Below, in pieces: positions 1 through 5,915 of a stretch of DNA of 9,927 bases. A program made the position numbers and the translations under genes. The first letter of the stretch is position 1. Every line of letters begins with the position of its first letter. Location: positions 1-9,927 of the forward strand of contig CAYLZO010000204.1 in the NCBI GenBank assembly GCA_964387775.1, in the 5' to 3' direction. This DNA is from CAYLZO01 sp964387775. Its GTDB lineage: Bacteria > Chloroflexota > Anaerolineae > JAAYZQ01. The notes under the pieces were generated by a model. That model was not told the origin of the DNA and did not search any database. It saw only the letters and a list, made by a program, of their open reading frames with translations.

Positions 1-2
1 AC

Positions 3-31
3 TTGCTACAAACTCCCGGCTGTGATAGAAT
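3..31 (+). promoter_or_regulatory. Predicted sigma70-type promoter of the cupin gene
   Basis: A -35-like TTGCTA lies at 3-8 and a -10-like TAGAAT at 26-31, separated by exactly 17 bp. The -10 is preceded by TGA, making an extended -10 (TGnTAGAAT). It lies about 28 bp upstream of the GTG start at 60. This is motif reading only. The TTGC-type -35 recurs in both other predicted promoters of the window. Confidence 0.55.
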
Positions 32-59
32 AAGGCACGCGTTTTTCAGGAGGTGGAAC

Positions 60-428
60 GTGACCGTGATTCACCGGGATCGGATCGAGCCCTTCGTCGC
101 CGACGACGGCAGCATCGTGCGGGAACTCGCTTCGCCGCGCAACACCCCGCTGGACCACCACAGCCTGGCCGAGATCCGCCATCCACCGGGCACGACCAGC
201 CGCGAGCACTATCACACCCAGGCCGAAGAGATCTATTACGTGGTCAGTGGGCAGGGGCAGGTCCGGATTGAGGGGGAGCCGTTCGACATCGGGCCGGGCG
301 ACGTCGTCGCCCTGGTCCCGGGGCAGCGGCACAAGGTCTGGGCGCGGGGGGAGGAGGCGCTGGTCCTGCTGGTGACGTGTGGACCGGCCTACTCGGTGGA
401 GGAGGTCGTTTTCACAGAGCCTGAATAG
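60..428 (+). CDS. Small single-domain cupin protein
   Basis: A 122-residue protein that forms a single cupin beta-barrel. Cupin motif 1 fits the consensus exactly: Gly44, five residues, His50-x-His52, four residues, Glu57, six residues, Gly64. Motif 2 follows as PGDVVALVPGQRH (79-91), with His91 as the third metal ligand. All expected metal ligands (two His, Glu, His) are therefore present, so it probably binds a divalent metal. The family covers isomerases, dioxygenases and sugar- or ligand-binding proteins, so the substrate cannot be named. The GTG at 60 is chosen because AGGAGGTGG (48-56) sits 6 nt upstream; the reading frame is open further upstream, but without an RBS. The gene is monocistronic, with its own promoter and a strong terminator, and converges on the membrane-protein gene to its right. 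No signal peptide or membrane segment is seen, so it is likely cytoplasmic. Confidence 0.88.
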   Translation: MTVIHRDRIEPFVADDGSIVRELASPRNTPLDHHSLAEIRHPPGTTSREHYHTQAEEIYYVVSGQGQVRIEGEPFDIGPGDVVALVPGQRHKVWARGEEALVLLVTCGPAYSVEEVVFTEPE

Positions 429-441
429 TTCAGGCATAGAG

Positions 442-473
442 AAAAGGGAAGCAGGGATCCCTGCTTCCCTTTT
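442..473. terminator. Perfect-palindrome bidirectional Rho-independent terminator
   Basis: A perfect 32-nt inverted repeat centred between 457 and 458, with no mismatch across 16 pairs. Its GC-rich core is flanked by AAAA on the left and TTTT on the right, so each strand shows a hairpin ending in a U tract. It starts 13 nt after the cupin stop. It can terminate the cupin transcript and also leftward transcription from the convergent gene ending at 583. Confidence 0.9.
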
Positions 474-479
474 TCGATC

Positions 480-586
480 CTAGCAGGCTGTCGGAGAAGC
501 GTTTTTATGTTTGTAGTAGGCGCTTTAGCGCCGCAGAAACGCGCTGAAGCGTGCACTACGAACAGCCCTCTCCGACAAGCTGCTAG
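480..586. repeat. Palindromic MITE/REP-like element, ~107 bp
   Basis: The ends are imperfect inverted repeats: CTAGCAGGCTGTCGGAGA at 480-497, matched by the complement CTAGCAGCTTGTCGGAGA reading leftward from 586. A second inner inverted pair lies at about 511-532 and 541-562, roughly 17 of 22 positions matching. It contains short palindromes (GGCGCTTTAGCGCC) and a small central loop. The whole element would fold into one long hairpin. It encodes no transposase. Such long interrupted palindromes are typical of non-autonomous, dispersed elements. Its right end contains the TAG stop codon (583-585 on the minus strand) of the membrane-protein gene. No target-site duplication is obvious beyond the CTAG termini, and dispersal in the genome cannot be seen from one window. 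Confidence 0.72.
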
Positions 587-1974
587 GCGGATGGTGGCGC
601 CGGCGGGGCGGGCGGTGCGGTGGCCGACTCTTCCTCGCTGGAAAAGATCTGTTTCATCACCCGGTCCACCAGGTCAAAGATGCGGTTCTCCTTGAAGCCG
701 CAGGCCCAGGACATGAGGTAGATGATGCCCGGGGCCACGGACAGGCCATCGAGGCCCTCGATGCCTTGCACGCCGGCGGGCAGGATGCCCAGCGTGCGGA
801 TGAGGAGCTGGAAGACCATAAAGACCGTCGCACCCAGGATGAGGCCCAGGAAGGGTTTGCCGACGTAGGTGATGTTGTATTGCGAGTCGAAATCCCTCCG
901 GCCCACGTGCTTGAAGAGGCTGTACCAGACGGCGGCGACGCCGCCGATGCCGCCCCACAGCATCGCTTGCACAAAGACGTCGGTAGCCGTTCCGCCATTC
1001 TGAGTACCACTCGGCACGACGATTTCGCGGAAAAATTCATAGTTCAGCAAAAGCAAGATGGCGATGTAGATGACGCCCCACAGGGCGCCCCAGCCAAAGA
1101 TCCGCCAGGCGTATTTCTTGGCTGCCCTCTCGCTCTCGGTGGCCCGCTTGAGCCGGGCCTGAACCTGTTCGATATAGTACTCGGCCTGGGGGATCCTGGA
1201 CGCATCGCGGCGCAGGAGTATGTCCCGGGCCTTGAGTAACTGGTTGTAGGCGGCGGTGGCCAGGTCTTTGTTTTCTCCCACCTTGCTCAGGACCTGGCCG
1301 TAAGTCTCGGTGATCTCCTGATCGAGCTCTTGGATGCGGGCGCTGCCCAGCCGGGCGAGTAGCTTCTTTTGCTCTTCTTCGGTCAGTTCTCGCTCGGGAA
1401 GTTCCAACTGCTCGGTCTTTTCTTCAGGCTCCTGGATGTCCATCGCCACGGAACCCAGGTCCCCCATGTCCATGAAGCTTCGCGCCGGCTTGGGTGGGAG
1501 CACGTCGGCAGATACGTCGGCGACTTTTTGGGGCGGCGGCTTGTGCGCGGCCATCTCTTCGCTTGCTTCTCGCTCTTCCATGGTCACCTCCAGGGTAGGG
1601 GCAGGGGCTTCGGCCACCGGCTCCGGCGGTTCTTCGGCCATCCGGGCTTCTTTGATAAAGGCTTCTTCCATTTCTGGTGTGGGTGGCGGCTCAGTATCGG
1701 TCGCCTCTATCTCTTTTTCTTCCTCCGGATCGATTTGGCCGTCGAGGGCTTCTCTGCGCAGGGCCATCTCCAGTTCGGCCTCGTCAAACTCGGGTCCCTC
1801 TTCGGCCAGGGTATCGGTATCGTCGTCAGATTTCGGTTCGGGGGATTCCGGATCTTGTGTCTCGGCTTCGGCGGCGGCGGGTTCCGGTTCCAGGGGCTCG
1901 ATTTCGACGGCCTGCGGCTCGCCGAACAAGATCTCTGAACCGCGCCCTTTGAGACTTGAGCGCCGTTTGGCCAT
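583..1974 (-). CDS. Membrane protein with long acidic disordered N-terminus, function unknown
   Basis: A 463-residue protein that I do not recognise. Residues 1-12 are basic. About 20-190 is a low-complexity Glu/Pro/Ala/Asp-rich stretch, probably disordered. Residues 195-290 are charged and helical, with repeated EL, QA and KR patterns that suggest a coiled coil. Four hydrophobic segments follow at about 291-311, 334-354, 374-394 and 409-427, then a short tail ending in a Pro/Ala repeat (APPAPPAPPSA). There is no signal peptide, so the acidic part probably stays in the cytoplasm. The ATG at 1974 is preferred: minus-strand GGAGG (1987-1983) sits 8 nt upstream. An in-frame ATG at 1980 is too close to that RBS. 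The frame stays open to 2502, but that stretch overlaps the promoter region and rpmH and is not coding. Transcription is divergent from rpmH. The stop codon lies inside the palindromic element at 480-586, so the extreme C-terminus may have been altered by insertion. Confidence 0.85.
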   Translation of the reverse strand: MAKRRSSLKGRGSEILFGEPQAVEIEPLEPEPAAAEAETQDPESPEPKSDDDTDTLAEEGPEFDEAELEMALRREALDGQIDPEEEKEIEATDTEPPPTPEMEEAFIKEARMAEEPPEPVAEAPAPTLEVTMEEREASEEMAAHKPPPQKVADVSADVLPPKPARSFMDMGDLGSVAMDIQEPEEKTEQLELPERELTEEEQKKLLARLGSARIQELDQEITETYGQVLSKVGENKDLATAAYNQLLKARDILLRRDASRIPQAEYYIEQVQARLKRATESERAAKKYAWRIFGWGALWGVIYIAILLLLNYEFFREIVVPSGTQNGGTATDVFVQAMLWGGIGGVAAVWYSLFKHVGRRDFDSQYNITYVGKPFLGLILGATVFMVFQLLIRTLGILPAGVQGIEGLDGLSVAPGIIYLMSWACGFKENRIFDLVDRVMKQIFSSEEESATAPPAPPAPPSA

Positions 1975-2026
1975 GATCATCACCTCCGTGAGATTCACTG
2001 GGGCTTTGGCATCACTTGCTGACTCT

Positions 2027-2054
2027 ATTATACCACAAAGGTGACCAAATGCAA
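2027..2054 (-). promoter_or_regulatory. Predicted promoter of the leftward membrane-protein gene
   Basis: On the minus strand a perfect TATAAT (2032-2027) is preceded by TGG, giving an extended -10. A TTGCAT -35 lies at 2054-2049, with a 16-bp spacer. It is about 53 bp upstream of the ATG at 1974. The good -10 and the right distance make this the likely promoter; the assignment rests on motif matching. Confidence 0.65.
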
Positions 2055-2122
2055 CATAGAATGAGGTGATTTTGGATCGCTGGTCAGATCGTTTCGACAA
2101 AACTCGAAGCCCCATCACGAAT

Positions 2123-2151
2123 TTGCAGCAGTGGGAAAAAAAAGGTATAAT
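2123..2151 (+). promoter_or_regulatory. Predicted promoter of the rpmH-rnpA-yidD-yidC-jag operon
   Basis: A perfect TATAAT at 2146-2151 has a TTGCAG -35 at 2123-2128 with a 17-bp spacer. A run of A residues (2136-2143) fills the spacer. It lies about 47 bp upstream of the rpmH ATG. The divergent -10 at 2027-2032 is about 115 bp away. The rest of 1975-2197 holds no gene. I see no DnaA-box cluster (TTATCCACA), although rpmH is often close to oriC in other bacteria. Confidence 0.7.
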
Positions 2152-2197
2152 TGCGTGCTGTGGTTCTGAAGAGTTAAGATGAGAGAGGTGAAAAAGA

Positions 2198-2335
2198 ATG
2201 CCGAAACGAACGTGGCAACCGAAAAAGCGCCGCCGCAAACGAAAGCACGGCTTTCGAAAACGAATGAAGACCAAGGGCGGGCGCAAAGTCATAAAATCAC
2301 GACGGCGGAAGGGGCGCCACAAGCTGTCGGTGTAG
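2198..2335 (+). CDS. rpmH: 50S ribosomal protein L34
   Basis: A 45-residue, extremely basic protein that starts MPKRTWQPKKRRRKRKHGF and ends GRHKLSV, the classic L34 pattern (KRT.QP followed by HGFR.RM.T..GR.V...RR.KGR..L). L34 is a small protein of the large ribosomal subunit that binds 23S rRNA. The length is normal for the family. The RBS GAGGTG (2185-2190) sits 7 nt before the ATG. It is the first gene of the rightward cluster, downstream of a good promoter, and is followed 50 nt later by rnpA, the near-universal bacterial order. A longer open frame starting at 2179 covers this gene in a different frame and is spurious over this stretch. Confidence 0.97.
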   Translation: MPKRTWQPKKRRRKRKHGFRKRMKTKGGRKVIKSRRRKGRHKLSV

Positions 2336-2385
2336 GATCGCTCCGCACCTGGCCGATGGCAATCCGGCCATGGGTCAGGGACGTT

Positions 2386-2736
2386 ATGCGCAAGAAGTAT
2401 CGCCTGAGGGCAAACACCGATTTTCAGCGCATCCGTCGTGCAGGAACAACGTGGGTACATCCCCTGCTGATCCTGTCGGCGTTGCCCAACCGGTTGGAAC
2501 ATAGTCGCTTTGGGTTTGTCGTAGGGCGACGGATCGGAAAAGCGGTACAGCGCAACAAGATCAAACGGCGGATGCGGGAATCGGTACGAGCGAGGATTCA
2601 GGAAGGCGAGATTGTTCAGAGCTGGGACGTGGTTTTCATCGCCCGACGCCCGATACAGAAGGCTTCTTTCCAGCAGGTCGATCAGGCTATCGGCCTGTTG
2701 TTACGTCGGGCAAACTTGGTGAGTGAGGCGTCGTGA
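2386..2736 (+). CDS. rnpA: Ribonuclease P protein component
   Basis: A 116-residue basic protein. It assists the RNase P RNA in removing the 5' leader of precursor tRNAs, mainly by binding the leader and helping the RNA fold. The diagnostic RNR signature is present as AVQRNKIKRRMRE (53-65). It is preceded by RFGFVVGRRIGKA (41-53) and followed by the conserved DVVFIARRP (81-89). The N-terminal RLRANTDFQRIRRAG is the typical start of the fold. The ATG at 2386 is chosen because an AGGG (about 2377-2380) lies just upstream and this gives the usual family length. In-frame starts at 2179 or 2356 would add an unrelated N-terminus, the former running through rpmH in another frame. The stop overlaps the GTG of yidD by 4 nt, so the two are probably translationally coupled. 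Confidence 0.95.
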   Translation: MRKKYRLRANTDFQRIRRAGTTWVHPLLILSALPNRLEHSRFGFVVGRRIGKAVQRNKIKRRMRESVRARIQEGEIVQSWDVVFIARRPIQKASFQQVDQAIGLLLRRANLVSEAS

Positions 2737-2948
2737 AGCACGTGTTGATGGGGCTGATTCGTCTTTATCAGATGACGCTGTCCCGGGTCCTGCCTCCCAG
2801 TTGCCGATTTGAGCCTTCCTGCTCTCACTATGGCTACGAAGCCATTGCCCGCTACGGCGCGATCCACGGCGGCTGGCTGGCCGTCAGGCGGCTGGCCCGC
2901 TGTCACCCGTTGAATCCGGGCGGGTACGATCCCGTCCCCGATCTGTGA
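2733..2948 (+). CDS. yidD: Membrane protein insertion efficiency factor YidD
   Basis: A 71-residue protein of the YidD (DUF37/UPF0161) family. It shows the family core RVLPPSCRFEPSCSHYGYEA (18-37), then Cys57-His-Pro-Leu-Asn-Pro-Gly-Gly-Tyr-Asp-Pro-Val. Three conserved Cys (24, 30, 57) and an N-terminal amphipathic helix (about 5-19) are visible. The family is thought to sit at the inner face of the membrane and help YidC-dependent insertion. The GTG start overlaps the rnpA stop (GTGA), and its own stop again overlaps a GTG in the next frame. Size and position between rnpA and yidC are standard; here one extra gene separates yidD from yidC. Confidence 0.95.
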   Translation: MKHVLMGLIRLYQMTLSRVLPPSCRFEPSCSHYGYEAIARYGAIHGGWLAVRRLARCHPLNPGGYDPVPDL

Positions 2949-2996
2949 CCCTTTCCAAGTGCTCCGCTCTTGACGCGCGGAAGCTGGTATTTGTGC

Positions 2997-3003
2997 AAGG
3001 AGG
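2997..3003 (+). promoter_or_regulatory. Ribosome binding site that decides the start of the PQQ lipoprotein
   Basis: AAGGAGG ends 7 nt before the TTG at 3011. The earlier GTG at 2945, which overlaps the yidD stop, would put 22 extra residues before the signal peptide. The TTG gives a normal short, basic lipoprotein leader. Confidence 0.8.
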
Positions 3004-3010
3004 CTCTGCT

Positions 3011-4129
3011 TTGACGCAACGGAGGCGTATGCTGGGGGCCGTGATGGTGCTGCTCCTATTGGCTGCTGTCCTGTCCGCTTGTGGATCGGCGCCGGTTCCT
3101 CAGAACTGGCCCGGCCTGACCGTGGCCGAGGGTACGGTCTATGCCATCACCGGCCAACCCCAGCAAGCTTACCTGCTGGACGCCGAGAGCGGCAACCAAC
3201 AGGGAATTTTGATCCCCGTCGGTGAGCGTCAGGGGCTCACCTACTGGAGCCCGGTGATCGTCAAGGACGATCTGGCGTACGTCGGCTTTTCCGATAGCCA
3301 GGCCCAGGTCTATGCCCTCTATGCTTTCGAGTTGGAGAGCCGCCAGGAACTCTGGAGCGTACCGGCCGAGGACTTGATCCTGGCCGAGCCCACCTACACC
3401 GGGAACCTGGTCTATTTCGGTGCCTCTGACGGCCAGGTCTATGCCGTCGACGCCGAGACCGGACAGCTCCAACCGGGCTGGCCCTTCCAGGCCGAAGAGG
3501 CCATCTGGGCACGGGTTCTCGTCGCCGAAGGGCGGGCCTACGTCGCGTCGATGGACCATCATCTCTACTGCCTTGATGCCCAGAGCGGCGAACTGCTCTG
3601 GGACTTTGAGGCAGGCGGTGCCCTGGCGGCCGAGCCCGTCCTGCGGGGCGGAGTCCTGTACTTTGGTGCCTTCGATGGCCGGGTCTATGCCGTAGACGCC
3701 CAGTCGGGAGAGGAGGCCACGAACCTGAGCTTCCGGTCTGACAATTGGATCTGGTCGGAGGTGCTGTTTGCCAATGACCGGCTCTATGTCACGGCGTTGG
3801 ACGGCAAACTATACGCGCTCGATCCGTCCAGCGGGGAGGTGGTTCCCCCCTTTCCCTACGACGCCGGGAGTCCGCTCCGGGCGGCACCGGTCCAGGCCGG
3901 AGACCTGATCGTGATCGCAGCGGAATCGGGAAAGGTTGTGGGCGTCGATAGCGCCAGCGCGGCGATGCGCTGGGAGTGGAGCAGCGGCCCCCAGGGGGCT
4001 TCTCTCTTGACCACGCCCGTCGTGCGTGGTGGAAAAGTCTATTTCATCCTGGACAGCGGGCACGTGTACGCGCTGGAGGCAGAAACCGGGGTTCAACAGT
4101 GGTCCTTCTCGCCGCCAGAGCCCGAGTAG
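3011..4129 (+). CDS. PQQ-repeat beta-propeller lipoprotein (BamB-like fold)
   Basis: A 372-residue predicted lipoprotein. The leader is basic (QRRR), then hydrophobic (about 7-21), ending in the lipobox LSAC with Cys24 as the lipidation site. The mature part is a chain of about seven PQQ-type blades, each with the pattern YAVDAETG or YALDPSSG followed by W and a new strand. Examples are VYAVDAQSGE, LYALDPSSGE, LYCLDAQSGELLWDFEAGG and VYALEAETGVQQW. Such propellers are usually scaffolds; BamB does this in the outer-membrane BAM complex. Quinoprotein enzymes share the repeat, but no cofactor or metal site of a PQQ dehydrogenase is evident. It sits between yidD and yidC, so a link to membrane-protein insertion or folding at the outer face of the membrane is plausible but only inferred. 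The TTG start is supported by AAGGAGG 7 nt upstream. An ATG at 3029 is an alternative but would remove the basic part of the leader. Confidence 0.88.
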   Translation: MTQRRRMLGAVMVLLLLAAVLSACGSAPVPQNWPGLTVAEGTVYAITGQPQQAYLLDAESGNQQGILIPVGERQGLTYWSPVIVKDDLAYVGFSDSQAQVYALYAFELESRQELWSVPAEDLILAEPTYTGNLVYFGASDGQVYAVDAETGQLQPGWPFQAEEAIWARVLVAEGRAYVASMDHHLYCLDAQSGELLWDFEAGGALAAEPVLRGGVLYFGAFDGRVYAVDAQSGEEATNLSFRSDNWIWSEVLFANDRLYVTALDGKLYALDPSSGEVVPPFPYDAGSPLRAAPVQAGDLIVIAAESGKVVGVDSASAAMRWEWSSGPQGASLLTTPVVRGGKVYFILDSGHVYALEAETGVQQWSFSPPEPE

Positions 4130-4185
4130 CGAGGCTCGCCGGCCCGTTGATTTGTGAACTAACCGAGCGATGAGAAGAAACGACC

Positions 4186-4193
4186 AAAGGAGG
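4186..4193 (+). promoter_or_regulatory. Ribosome binding site of yidC
   Basis: AAAGGAGG precedes two consecutive TTG codons at 4196 and 4199. The spacing is 2 nt to the first, which is too short, and 5 nt to the second, which is acceptable. This favours TTG 4199 as the start. There is no ATG at a usable distance; the first in-frame ATG (4244) would cut into the first membrane segment. Confidence 0.75.
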
Positions 4194-4198
4194 ATTTG

Positions 4199-5095
4199 TT
4201 GCTAGGCATTACGGATATCTGGACCGTGGCGATCCTGCGGCCCATGCTCAACGCGCTGCTTTGGCTCTACAGTGTCGTGGGGGGGCAGTTCTGGCTGGCC
4301 ATCGTGATCTTTACCGTCTTTGTCCGGCTGGTAATGACGCCGTTGATGCTGCCGCAGCAGCGCTCGGCCAAAAAAATGCAAGAGATCCAGCCTCGATTGC
4401 AAGAGTTGCAGAAAAAGTACAAAAACGATCGGGAGACGCTCGCTCAGAAGCAGATGGAGCTCTACCGGGAGGCCGGTGTCAACCCCATGGGCGGCTGTCT
4501 GCCCATGTTGATCCAGTTTCCCATCTGGATCGGCCTCTACCAATCGATCATCCAGGCCCTCGGCCACCAACCGTTGCAGCTCTTTGACCTGTCCCAGAAC
4601 ATCTACCCATTCTTTGACCAGCTCTGGAAGCAAGTGCCCTTGAACCGGTTTTTCCTGGGCATGGACCTCAGCCTGACGCCGTCGGTCCTGGGTGGCGCCA
4701 CCTACGCCTTGCCCGTTCTGGTGGCCTTTACCTCGTGGTTGCAAACGCGGCTCACCACGCCTGCCACCTCGGGGGGCGATGGGGGACAGGCGGCTTCCAT
4801 GAATCAGAGCATGACCTTGATGATGCCCCTGATGTTCGGCTTCTTTAGCTTGAACTTTGCCACCGGGCTGTCCTTCTATTTCATCGTCTCGAACATTATC
4901 GGCATCGTCACCCAGGGCTTTATCTCTGGCTGGGAGGGTCTGCTTTTCTGGAAGGGCCTGAGCCTGAGCAACCTGCTCGGCGGAGGCTCACCACAGGAAG
5001 CGTCAAAACAGGCAGCATCCAGTTCGGCCAGGAGCCAGAAGGGAACAAAAAGTGGAAGAAAACGAAGAAAGAAGAAACGTCGTCGCAAGCGGTAA
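4199..5095 (+). CDS. yidC: Membrane protein insertase YidC (short, Gram-positive/Chloroflexi type)
   Basis: A 298-residue YidC/Oxa1/Alb3 insertase, which puts membrane proteins into the cytoplasmic membrane alone or with SecYEG. The first membrane segment holds LAIVIFTVFVRLVMTPLMLP, with Arg43 being the conserved positive residue of the hydrophilic groove. A charged cytoplasmic hairpin follows (about 54-90; QEIQPRLQELQKKYKND), then the signature GGCLPMLIQFPIWIGLY (near 97-113). Two more hydrophobic regions cover the remaining segments of the five-helix core. The large periplasmic domain of proteobacterial YidC is absent and no N-terminal lipobox Cys is seen. The C-terminus is strongly basic (GRKRRKKKRRRKR), as in YidC homologues whose tail contacts the ribosome. 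The start is TTG; 4196 is the alternative. The last 44 nt overlap jag. Confidence 0.96.
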   Translation: MLGITDIWTVAILRPMLNALLWLYSVVGGQFWLAIVIFTVFVRLVMTPLMLPQQRSAKKMQEIQPRLQELQKKYKNDRETLAQKQMELYREAGVNPMGGCLPMLIQFPIWIGLYQSIIQALGHQPLQLFDLSQNIYPFFDQLWKQVPLNRFFLGMDLSLTPSVLGGATYALPVLVAFTSWLQTRLTTPATSGGDGGQAASMNQSMTLMMPLMFGFFSLNFATGLSFYFIVSNIIGIVTQGFISGWEGLLFWKGLSLSNLLGGGSPQEASKQAASSSARSQKGTKSGRKRRKKKRRRKR

Positions 5096-5822
5096 AACCG
5101 TCGAGGATGCCATTAACAATGGCCTGAGCATGCTGGGCGTCCGCCGCGATCAGGTAGACGTCGAGGTTCTCAAAGAGGGGAGTCGCGGGGTGCTGGGTTT
5201 TGGCGCCGAGAACGCCCAGGTGCGTCTCCTGGTCAAGCCTCAGCCCAGGCCTCAAGCTCCGCCACCCAAGCCCAAGCCCGAGCCACCTCCGCCGGAGCCA
5301 GAGCCACCCAAGCCGCCAGAGCCACCCAAGCCACCCGAACCCAAGCCTGGCAAAGCCCCCGAGCAGATCGGGCACGAGATCCTGGAAAACGTCCTGAGGT
5401 TAATGGGCATCCAGGCCTCGGTCGAGATAGAGGGGGGCCACGAACTGGCCGACGAGGGCGAAGAGCCGCCGCCCGTGCTCAACATTACCGGCGACGACCT
5501 GGGCATCCTCATCGGCCGCCGGGGCGAGACCCTGCGTGCTCTGCAATACCTGGTCCGGCTCATGGTCAGCCACGAGCTCAAGCACTGGACCAACCTGGTC
5601 GTAGACGTGGAGCACTATCGCGTGCGCCGGCACCGGATGCTGAAGAACCTGGCGCTCAACGTGGCCGAGCAAGTGGCCAAGTCCGGCCGCACCCAGGCCC
5701 TGGAGCCCATGCCCGCCTACGAGCGGCGCCTGGTGCACATCGCCCTGCGCAACCATCCCGACGTGAGGACCCATAGCGTCGGCGAGGGCGAACGCCGCAA
5801 GGTAACCATCATCCCCAAATGA
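5052..5822 (+). CDS. jag: Jag/KhpB RNA-binding protein (Jag_N, KH, R3H domains)
   Basis: A 256-residue protein with the three domains of the Jag/SpoIIIJ-associated family. Jag_N spans 9-60 (VVASGKTVEDAINNGLSMLG to GSRGVLGFGAENAQV). A KH domain spans about 104-185, with the GxxG loop seen as IGRRGET (154-160). An R3H domain occupies the C-terminus, with Arg225-x3-His229 in YERRLVHIALR. The family binds RNA and is linked to cell-envelope growth and division in Gram-positives; the exact role here is inferred. Between Jag_N and KH lies an unusual linker (63-101) made almost only of Pro, Lys and Glu. The GTG at 5052 overlaps yidC by 44 nt. It has AAGGG (5039-5043) 8 nt upstream, and no later start keeps the Jag_N domain. 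Co-transcription and coupling with yidC are very likely. A hairpin follows the stop. Confidence 0.94.
   Translation: MEENEERRNVVASGKTVEDAINNGLSMLGVRRDQVDVEVLKEGSRGVLGFGAENAQVRLLVKPQPRPQAPPPKPKPEPPPPEPEPPKPPEPPKPPEPKPGKAPEQIGHEILENVLRLMGIQASVEIEGGHELADEGEEPPPVLNITGDDLGILIGRRGETLRALQYLVRLMVSHELKHWTNLVVDVEHYRVRRHRMLKNLALNVAEQVAKSGRTQALEPMPAYERRLVHIALRNHPDVRTHSVGEGERRKVTIIPK
5301..5336 (+). repeat. Tandem 18-bp repeat in the jag Pro-rich linker
   Basis: Two adjacent 18-bp units, each starting GAGCCACCCAAGCC, match at 16 of 18 positions (5301-5318 and 5319-5336) and encode the six-residue unit EPPKPP. Similar degenerate triplets extend on both sides (about 5245-5350). The unit is a multiple of three, so copy changes keep the frame and would only lengthen the linker. 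Confidence 0.75.
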
Positions 5823-5855
5823 GGGGGCTGATGGGATCAATTCAACGCACAAAAC

Positions 5856-5883
5856 ACAACCCCGCTCCTGACAGCGGGGTTGT
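5856..5883 (+). terminator. Probable terminator hairpin after jag
   Basis: An 11-bp perfect stem (5856-5866 with 5873-5883) and a 6-nt loop (CCTGAC), with a GC-rich core (CCCCGCT/AGCGGGG). It lies 33 nt after the jag stop. The U tract on the plus strand is weak (TTG then CC), so termination may be partial, leaving read-through into the DUF58 gene whose start follows only 33 nt later. It could also act as an mRNA-stabilising 3' structure. Confidence 0.55.
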
Positions 5884-5901
5884 TGCCAACGGCCCGCTGG
5901 G

Positions 5902-5908
5902 AAGGTGA
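5902..5908 (+). promoter_or_regulatory. Ribosome binding site for the DUF58 gene
   Basis: AAGGTGA (5902-5908) ends 7 nt before TTG 5916. The frame is open from a TTG at 5880, but that lies inside the hairpin stem and lacks an RBS. The TTG at 5916 is therefore the likely start. Confidence 0.65.
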
Positions 5909-5915
5909 GACTCGA

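Noticed and set aside
1334..2044. Ser-rich plus-strand ORF opposite the membrane protein
   Set aside because: It is antisense to acidic Glu/Pro codons, with no RBS and no recognisable domain.
1975..2197. Replication origin next to rpmH
   Set aside because: No DnaA boxes, no dnaA gene and no AT-rich unwinding region are seen; only divergent promoters.
2179..2385. Long N-terminal extension of rnpA
   Set aside because: This stretch is the +1 shadow of rpmH, which encodes a perfect L34. RnpA has its normal length from 2386.
1975..2502. In-frame N-terminal extension of the minus-strand membrane protein
   Set aside because: It runs through both predicted promoters and across rpmH. A strong RBS sits just before the ATG at 1974, and the extension has unrelated composition.
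4118..4137. Terminator between the PQQ lipoprotein and yidC
   Set aside because: Only a 5-bp stem (GAGCC/GGCTC) with a 10-nt loop and no U tract.
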